From NCBI GenBank assembly GCA_910591455.2, contig OU342805.1, forward strand, positions 26,153,708 to 26,217,707: a stretch of 64,000 nucleotides of DNA, given 5' to 3'. Positions within the stretch are counted from its first letter, which is position 1. Each line of letters starts with the position of its first letter. The stretch comes from Pholis gunnellus (lineage: Eukaryota > Chordata > Actinopteri > Perciformes > Pholidae). The notes under the pieces were generated by a model. That model saw only the letters and a program-made list of their open reading frames with translations, did no database searches and was not told the DNA's origin. The translations under genes were made by a program, and so were the position numbers. This document shows positions 55,661 through 64,000 of this stretch, in pieces.

Positions 55661-57398
55661 AATGAACTCCCTCTTCGATCTGTGTCTCTGTTGTGTGTGT
55701 GTGTTCCACATGTGTTCTCTTGCCTTGTTTTGTTCACCTCACAGCTACCTGGAGTTCTCCACCACAGACCCGCTGACTTGTTTGAACCACAATCATTGTA
55801 TTTTATTAATATCTTTAATTCATGTAGAAATTCAAAATGTTTTTTTCTTCCACTTTAAGCACTATCGCAGTAATTACTTCATGAATCACATGAATGTATA
55901 CTCAGGTCTGTGTCTTTTTCCCTGTTGTATTCTCCCCCAGGAGGATCATGCGGTCTGTCACATGTGTGCGTGACCTGTGTGTCTGTCCACGGCTAATCTC
56001 GCGTTCTGCTGCAGCAAACTGCATAATATTTTGGGTGCCAAGTCACGGTTGCATGGCAGCCAGAGGTCAGGGACCTCTTGCGGTTGACGTGACTCACACT
56101 TTATAAAAAAAACTATTTATCGTCTGTTTTTTACTGCCACTGACTACTCAGTCTCTACTCTGAAGCCTCTAGTGATGAGTGCATCTATATCATCTCCGTA
56201 TGCTGCTGTGCGCCCACAGTGAGGTTTGTTTGGCTAACCTCTCTCTCAAAATTGTATTTGTATCCAAAACTACGTTCAGCAGTTTTCTGTTTCCATCGTC
56301 TCCAGTCAGTTACCCTAAATCTGCACTCATCACTCTACAGAAACAGCCGTATTTCCCAAGAAGAAATCATGGTTTTGAAAAGCCTGCATTTATCGCCCAC
56401 TCAGACGTAATGATGTTCTCCCTCTCAATTACCGTGAAAGCCATCGAAACGAGTCTCCAACGACGACGACGACATACATCAGCGCCCTTCTCGTCTCCTG
56501 TGCAGGAGACACACGAGAGTTTGTATCACGGCAGGGTCATTACCGCGCCCGCCGTTACTAGAGGAGCACTGTGGAGTGGAGAGCAAAACCATGTTTACGC
56601 TGACCGCTGACCCCGTGAAGCACGAGGATTGATCAGCGCCATCTTTTCGACGCAAACACCAGTGTCTGTGTCAACCTTCTGCTTTCATCTTGTGAGTAAT
56701 GTTTTAATAGTGGGAGGTGGTTATTGTTTCCCTTCTGCGCTGTCCTAACCCTTAACACACACACACACACACTCACACATTCTCAAGCTGCACGCCTGCA
56801 TTATTCAGGATGTTGTTCATATGCTACGTCAAACCCTGATCGGCCACACCGCTATAAAATATTCATTGACGCTATAAAATAACAATCGATACATGAATAT
56901 GTGAGAACCTATATGAGTGGACCTGCTGTATCTTAGCTGCACATCTTTAGAGGAGGACATGTTTATTAGATCATTTAAAAAGGGACCGCAGGATTCAAAG
57001 GTTCAGGCCCGCTCTACGTTGAACACCAACATCCCTTCTGCAACAGGCCCCGTGTTACTTGTGTGTTTTATTGGCAGTGAACTGGAGGGGAATGCTGGAG
57101 AAACTCTCGATATGAAAGACTGTTCATCCGCGTCGTGGCCTTTTAAACTGCTAAGCACACACACAGGCTTATAAGGGCACAAACTATACCAGTCCAGGAA
57201 AAATGTGAGAGCACACTTAAAAAAAAATCACTTTCCCGTACAAAGGAACTGCAATGTGAGCTGTATTTCGAGGGAATTGTATTCTGTCGTGGTTCACGTT
57301 TGCTTTTGATGAATCACGAATCCGTTTCAAATGAGTCCACGGAGGTCGGGATGGTGGAACGGGCCACAAAACACAGACGGCTGCTCGTGACTCGTGTG
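55661..57398. other. Intergenic sequence, no gene recognised
   Basis: A 143-codon open frame (56179-56610) and a 103-codon frame (55662-55973) have no recognisable domain or splice context. (AC) run at 56755-56771. Confidence 0.45.
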
Positions 57399-57399
57399 A

Positions 57400-57850
<451 letters not shown>

Positions 57851-59334
57851 CGCCATCCGTGGAGTTCCTAATGTGTTCCTTTTCAATGTGTTCCTTTTCA
57901 ATGCATTTTAAACTTATTTAAACAATATTTTACCCGAAGTGACCGTTAGTATCGATTACTGTGTTACGTTGAATTCTTTATTTCACGTGGTGTAGCCTTT
58001 TGGAACAATAAATGAATAAAACACATTGGTTCTGACACAGCTCTGATCCGTGTTCAGCATAAACGAGATGAACTTTAAGAGGAAGAATGTGGATATTCCA
58101 ACTCTGTATCCCTTACGGTTTGAATTATTACCTGTGGAGTTTTCTCAGTGTTTCTCATTAGAATTAGCATCTTGATAATATTACAGAGACTTCTGATCAT
58201 CATCGTTTTGAGTTACTAATTATTGATACATGTATTGGTATTGATGATTTATTGTGAATTATTGTTACAAGTTTACACTACAGAACTTCTTATGTGAATC
58301 CTTGAGCTCTAAGAAAAGTTGAAAGCATTTCCTCATGAAACATTGTCTTCTTCTTCTCTGCCTTTGTTGGCGTGTTTCTACCACCTGTGCACTCCATCAC
58401 CAAAAACACAACTCCAGTTTCTCAGCAATAAAGCGAACGAACATTTTCTCCTTTTAAGGTTTTCTGTCAACAAACCTCGTGTGACCTTGTGAAGAACTTT
58501 TCAACAACAATGAATAATTGACACAGTAAAACAGAAGAAGGATCAGAGACTTGACGTGCGGAGTAAAGAGCTCTGGTCTCGTCCTTCAAACTAAAGATTC
58601 GCAACTTTTGACGGACGCAACATGACACCAGTTTCCCTGTTGTTTGTCATTTTATTTCATTTTAACTTTGATGGTTTCTGGCTCATCAGAGAGGTGCATA
58701 TCTACTGTGTTTCTACATCAAGGAGAATGTCAAATAAAACTGTCAAATTACAGCACGTTTCATTGTTTCCCGCCTCTCATCATGCTTACATGTCTGAAAC
58801 ATTAAAGTTCTTCATAACTTGCCTGAGAACGTGGTAGATATGCTGCTTCTGTCAGCCTGGTCTCACTCCCAGGGGTCAAACACGTTAACGACGTTACGTC
58901 ATGTGATCTTCCGGCGCTGAGTCACATGACGTTCTGTCCATAGCTCGCGTTGCGTTTAGGGTTAGGGCGCAAAATGTCGAACCTTTTGAGTTTTGTCATG
59001 TTTTCAAGGATCGAGGCGACTAACAGGATGTCTGAGAATCAAGTGGAAGTTAAAAAGTTCTGCTTCTAGAAATGCTAAGCCGTAGCTTCACTCACTGTGA
59101 TAATTGTGTCACTGCTTTATGAGCAGAAATAAGAAATGGGGATGATGGCTTTCTTTCCCAGGTCTGGTTCCGATCCTTTACATATATGTATCCCGACACA
59201 TTGAAATAAAAGCTTTAGCTGTTAAATCTGACACAATAACTTTTTCAGGAGCTACTTGATCCAAATAATAAAGGCCTCGTTTCATGAAAAGCCTTCAAGT
59301 GTCTGTCAGGTTGGCTGAGCGCTAAAGCTTGGAT
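57851..59334. other. Intergenic sequence with one notable palindrome
   Basis: No gene recognised. A 71-codon frame at 58622 begins with a hydrophobic stretch but has no other support. An 11-bp perfect inverted repeat lies at 58896-58932. Confidence 0.45.
58896..58932. repeat. Inverted repeat ACGTCATGTGA / TCACATGACGT
   Basis: Perfect 11-bp arms at 58896-58906 and 58922-58932 with a 15-base GC-rich loop. Each arm contains a CATGTG/CACATG E-box-like core and a CRE-like ACGTCA/TGACGT. Confidence 0.9.
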
Positions 59335-59385
59335 TTATACTGCAAATATCCCTGCTGTGGTAATAAAGGATTATCTTATCTCTTA
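59335..59385 (+). mobile_element. LINE-type 3' tail, copy 2
   Basis: ACTGCAAATATCCCTGCTG, then TGGTAATAAAGGATTATCTTATCTC, matches 45417-45465. Confidence 0.5.
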
Positions 59386-61335
59386 TGTCACATTGGTTAG
59401 CCGTCTGAGCGCGTTCTATCAAAAGTTAGCTTCACCCATTTTACGTTCTCTCTACTTACTTTGCCTCCACCTCTTCTGTTCTCTTTGTTTACATAAAATC
59501 ACTAAAGAATATGAAGTACAACACTGGTTAAAGATTGTGTCTCGTTGTCATGTTTTGCATTGAATTGTCAGTTTCTCCTCAACGTCTCGCATCTTTTCAT
59601 TTCAGTAACCATCCCGGTGATCAATATATCACTAAAGATCAAAGATTAGAGAGTCCAGCAATTGAAAACAGATTTCTGCGTCCGAAGTTAGTCTCTTCTT
59701 CATCCCTCTCAGATGAATCATCTCTCGACCCTGCTGATTTATCTGGCGACCCTTTGTAGGGGCCCAAGCCCTAGGTTTGGAACCACTGGACTGAAGTAGC
59801 TATCCGTAAACCAGCTCCACCTGGAGCAGCTCCAACTGCAACAATGATGCTTCCATATCGAATAATGTCACATCAGAATCAGATATCAGTCACAGGAGAC
59901 ATTTCACTTGTGATGAAATACAGTCTGATGGGGCTACTTGTGTACTTTTACTTTGAAAGGTTTGTGAATGCGGTGCTTTCAGGATCTGCATACTTTCTGC
60001 ACCACTGCTGACTGAATGTCAGTGCAGGTTATACTTATGTATGTAATACATGTATTATTTATACATCTTATGTAATCAGAATTTGTATTCTGACCATTCG
60101 ACAAGCAGCATAACAGTTTCGCAGTGGTTTGGAAAATGAAAGGCTTGTTTGAGTCCAAACAGTTTTCTCTGTTCTATGACAAACGCAGAATACCGAGTAC
60201 GTTTCCTCTCACAACCGACAGCCGGCCGTCAGCTGGGCGTCAGATGTTGTCTTTGTGATGTGCCCGAGTGCAACTTTTAACTGAAGACGTGAGGTAGCAC
60301 GGGGTCATTTGAGGCGGTGCACAGCGTTTGATCAGTCAGCCTTTTGTCTGCACCGGCTCTTTGAGGTCGTCTCACAAGTCTGAATCGAGAGTAAATGCAA
60401 CATGAAAACTCAAGAGAGAAGAATACGTCTGCAGGATGTGGCGAACAAACATCTATTCCAGGCACAAATAATAGAATTACATGATAAATATACACACCTT
60501 GGCTTGTTCAGGTGAGCTTGTATGGTGACAAGTTTGACATTATTGAGTGGAGAATCGTGACATGTAGAACAAAGGTGGTATGAATAGCAAAAATGTCTCG
60601 ACATTTCCGCGTGTCATAACGTATTTTAGGCTTTTCAAGTGTCATTTATACGTCACTACTACTTAATGCCACATCATTATCGTGAAACAGTCGCAGTTAT
60701 ATTTAGCGACAAAACCATTTAGCTAAGTTTAGGTTTTAAAATGATAAACATTGTAACGTAAGTTTGGAAAACAAGTCACAAATGTCACTAACTTAACTTT
60801 AAAAAAACAACCCTTTGGGTCACTGGCCTCGATCAGCAGTCTGAACAGTCGGGTGGGTTTGTCAGGAAATGAGTTCATAGTCCTCTGAGGATGACTCCTT
60901 TTAACTTTGGTGGTCACTTGTTTTTTCTACTAGCACCACCAGGAGTTTGGCATTGCTGGTGCGGAGAGATCTTTTGGTTATTTCTGACTTCTAATCTAGT
61001 GCTGCACTAAAGCGAGCGTGCAGTAAAGAGGAGCTTCTACATCAGCTACATCTGTATGTATATCTAATCTACAGCGCTAACCAACCGCGACCGTGCTCAT
61101 GATGTCGGCACTTACTGTCTAACTGCTCCAGTGATGCTGGACCGCTACTTACCCCGACTTCTCTGTGCGTGAGCGTCTATGAAGCCAAGAGTATAGAGGC
61201 AAATACATATTAGTACTCCCAACATACAGTACTGAACCTCATGACCTGTATTCATAGAATATAGAAGCTTCCCTCCATTCTTCATCCTCTCTGCTGGAAA
61301 TGAAATTGAAACCATTAATTTACAAAAGTAAAGAC
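59386..61335. other. Intergenic sequence, nothing supported
   Basis: A TACTT-rich fragment lies around 59935-60010. The region 60610-60840 resembles a dispersed fish repeat (CGTAAGTTTGG, GGGTCACTGGCCTCGATCAG) but I cannot define its ends. Confidence 0.4.
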
Positions 61336-61339
61336 ACGT

Positions 61340-61770
61340 TGAAGGAAATCTACAAATGTGTACTTTTACTGCTGATACATTAAAAACATGAAGCTGATAA
61401 TACTTTTACTGCTGATACTTTAAATACATGAAGCTGATTATACTTGTGTACTTTTATCGTAGATACTTTAACTAAATAAAGGTATTAATACTGCTAATAA
61501 TTTACCTGAAGCTGATAATACTTGTGTACTTTTGTTTCTGATACATTTGACTACATGAAGCAGATAATACTTGTGTACTTTTAGTCTTGACAGTAACTAC
61601 ATGAAGCTGATAATACTTGTGTACTTTTAGTCTTGATAGTTTAACTACATGAAGCAGATAATACTTGTGTACTTTTAGTCTTGATAGTTTAACTACATGA
61701 AGCTGATAATACTTGTGTACTTTTAGTCCTGATAGTAACTACATGAAGCAGATAATACTTGTTTAAGTAC
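61340..61770 (+). repeat. 48-bp minisatellite, about eight units
   Basis: Units such as AGTCTTGATAGTTTAACTAC + ATGAAGC(A/T)GATAATACTTGT + GTACTTTT are repeated in tandem. Early units carry TACTGCTGATACTTTAAATAC instead, so there are two unit types. It continues into CTGAGTACTTCCTCCACTCCTG near 61838-61860, the usual end of this fish repeat. Confidence 0.92.
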
Positions 61771-62739
61771 GATTGTGAATACATGTCTTTTACTTCTTTT
61801 TACATTGTTGTATTTGTACTTTTGCTGAAGTAAAGCATCTGAGTACTTCCTCCACTCCTGCATGCGTTCCATCTGTTTAAACACAAGACTAAAAGCACAA
61901 ACACACTTCTTCTTGATGTGATGACAGCGATTCACCTCTCCACCTCTTTGGGTTCCCCTGGTAAAGAACCGTCAGAGGCTTTGAGCTGTTTATGAACAGA
62001 AACAAGCCGTAAACACAGAGATTGTGGATAGCACAGACAGTACGGCATGTTTGATAACTTTGGGGAGCATTTACCCCAGGAAGATAAGATAAGAAGTCGC
62101 TGGTGGCTCCGCTCCAACGCAGCGCCACAGTCGCTCCTTCTGCCATCTGATTACAGCCGAGGTCTGCCAAGAGAGCTGCTGCGTCTACCTTGAGACGTGT
62201 GCTGGTGATTCATTATGGTTATTTTTCATTTTACACTTGTTAAATGTCAGCCAGCTGATCAAGTTACAGCTATAATCACATTTTGAGGGCTCTTTATAAA
62301 GACTTAAGTTATGCAATAAATTAGTGTACTCAGTGCGAAGCCACCGGTTCCCAGAGCTTCTCTGACCTTCCATTGATAAAAAACATTGCCAGTAAGCTGT
62401 GATTAAATGCAGGAGTATGAGCAAGCTCAATGGTGCCTCACAGTACAGCAGGATGAATACAATTATCTTTATTTTCTGCAGGCGGCTAAATCATGAAGAA
62501 TGACTTCAACACAAGACACAAAGAAAATACAGAGAGATGATACGGACTCATTCATTGTGCTTAGACCCCGCTGTGTTCAGAGATTAAAGGTGGCATACAA
62601 ACAGGAACATAGAGTAGTTCCACAGAATGAAAACAGAAATGAACAAATTACTGTGTCTTCAGCAACGGTATTTCCTAATATTAAGTGTTTAAAGCCCTTT
62701 TTAAAAGAGCGAGAGCAAGAAGACCCGATTAGAATAATG
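61771..62739. other. Intergenic sequence, nothing supported
   Basis: No gene or further repeat recognised. Confidence 0.5.
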
Positions 62740-62850
62740 CTAGCAGCTCTGTGTGGCTATACTTTGACACAGCTGTCCTTTGAGCTACATGCTACGCTAA
62801 CACGCTGACGTTTAGCGGGTGTAACGTTCACCATGTTCTATCCCGTTCGT
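62740..62850 (+). mobile_element. Interspersed repeat family F, copy 4 (short)
   Basis: GCTAGCAGCTCTGTGTGGCT, TTTGAGCTACATGCTACGC, CTGACGTTTAGCGGGTGTAA and TTCACCATGTTC follow family F order. Confidence 0.6.
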
Positions 62851-63825
62851 TGCTATTCGCCACCTGTCCGCCACATGGCCTCAGACTTAGACCCGCCTGC
62901 TACTTGTTGAAGCCTTTGAACCATCCTCTTACCGTGGAACCTAAACTTGTACCTGACACCATTTACCCGTTACCCCCGGATGTTCTGTTTGGTCTTTGAA
63001 CCCAAAAATATATATATATATATATATTTTTCTTTTTACTTGAACTTTCTACTTGCCCTTCAAAACTTAGACAGAGGACCGGATGCATGTAGCCAATAGA
63101 AAGACACGACAGCGCTGCTAAATCTACTCCTCCCTCCACTAACTTCACCCTTTAAATCTCGAATGAAGGAATGACTCTGTATATCACTTCACATCATCAT
63201 GATCATATTTCACCCCCATATTACAGGAGGAATTATTAGTGTGCAGCTACAAGCGACTCCTCCATCTGGACAGCAAAGGAACAAGCTCATATCCAGGGCG
63301 ACCGGTGCGGCGAGCAGCCAGGTAGGCGAATCCCTCAAGGACACTCTGACAAAATGTGTGAAATATGATGGACTCTGGTATCAAACGTGTGACCTGTCAT
63401 TTCCCTGTAATTGCTGGGGCAGCTTACCAGCTTTGTGAGCAACTGGCAGCAGTGACTGTTCAAGTGAGGGGTTCATTATATTTCCTCTAATGGCTCATTT
63501 CGGGGTCTGAGTGAAATTCAATGCCACAATTCAATTACCTAGTAATGTGTTAACAAATTTGCACTTACAGCATTTTCCTATGGAATCAAACGAGAAACAA
63601 TTGTAATGTTTTATCCAATGGTTTTGACTCAGCGAGTGTCCTTGAGCGCTTGACTTGCTCACTCTCTATAAGTCGCTCTGGGTGAGACGATCAGCCAGAT
63701 GCCTAAAGAAAGTCTAAATGAAAGGATGGCCTGTCTTGCTGTTGTAACTGTTACGGAGGCTCATTATTCGTTTCCTTGAAGGTCGTTGGTAAATCTCTGC
63801 AGCTGCACTGTATGGAAGCATCCTG
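62851..63825. other. Intergenic sequence, nothing supported
   Basis: A TA run lies at 63008-63027. No gene recognised. Confidence 0.5.
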
Positions 63826-64000
63826 TGAAAAGTGGCAGGATTTTGCTGTCGCCATCTTGGCTATTGTGCAACCGATAAACGGCAGTGCCCATGTGTGGAA
63901 TGCTGAGGAGTGACGTAGTGACGCGGGATACGTCTCTGGTAGCGGCAGCGACCTGTCAATCACTGTGTAGCCCCGCCCCTAAAGCATACCCCGCTTTATG
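63826..64000 (+). mobile_element. Interspersed repeat family A, copy 5, cut by the window end
   Basis: TGAAAAGTGGCAGG, TGTCGCCATCTTGGC, GAGGAGTGACGTAGTGACG, GGTAGCGGCAGCGACCTGTC and GTAGCCCCGCCCCTAAAGCA. The inner part matches the copy 2/copy 3 subfamily. The rest lies beyond 64000. Confidence 0.7.

Noticed and set aside
56179..56610. 143-codon ORF as a gene
   Set aside because: No recognisable domain, no splice or promoter support and a low-information N-terminus.

Overview
The window reads as nuclear DNA of a ray-finned, probably percomorph, fish. The reasons are two intact TRIM (RING/B-box/coiled-coil/PRY-SPRY) genes of the fish TRIM35-like / zinc-binding-protein-A33-like type, very long GT and CT microsatellites, a tRNA-derived SINE, LINE 3' tails, and many dispersed repeats whose motifs I recognise as common in percomorph genomes. 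Recognition of these repeat families is from memory, not from a search.

Layout. 1-5.5 kb: intergenic, with decayed hAT-like and SINE-like pieces and one possible conserved noncoding block. 5.51-6.80 kb: an element bounded by imperfect inverted repeats of about 210 bp, possibly DIRS-like. 6.70-9.8 kb: TRIM gene 1 (noncoding exon 1, 76-bp intron, one coding exon of 460 codons, 3' flank). 9.9-11.5 kb: AT-rich satellite-like repeat, a split hAT-like terminus and a possible solo LTR. 11.55-14.7 kb: a truncated third copy of the TRIM promoter, then TRIM gene 2 with a near-identical 5' flank, a 523-bp intron and a coding exon of 459 codons. 14.7-64 kb: about 49 kb in which I find no protein-coding gene. 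It holds microsatellites, minisatellites, five copies of one interspersed repeat (family A, ends near CCATAGACTGTATA), four copies of another (family F, rich in GCTAACATGCTAA), nested insertions, retroelement fragments and a few unique stretches that could be regulatory.

Function. The two TRIM genes are tandem duplicates in the same orientation, about 5.4 kb apart. Their RING, B-box and coiled coil are almost identical (about 12 differences in 286 residues by hand count), while the PRY-SPRY recognition domain differs at about 41 of 174 positions. That pattern fits a shared E3 ubiquitin-ligase module with diverging targets, as in antiviral TRIM families. It would also arise if gene conversion had homogenised only the 5' part of the exon. 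A third promoter remnant shows that the cluster has expanded and contracted by unequal recombination.
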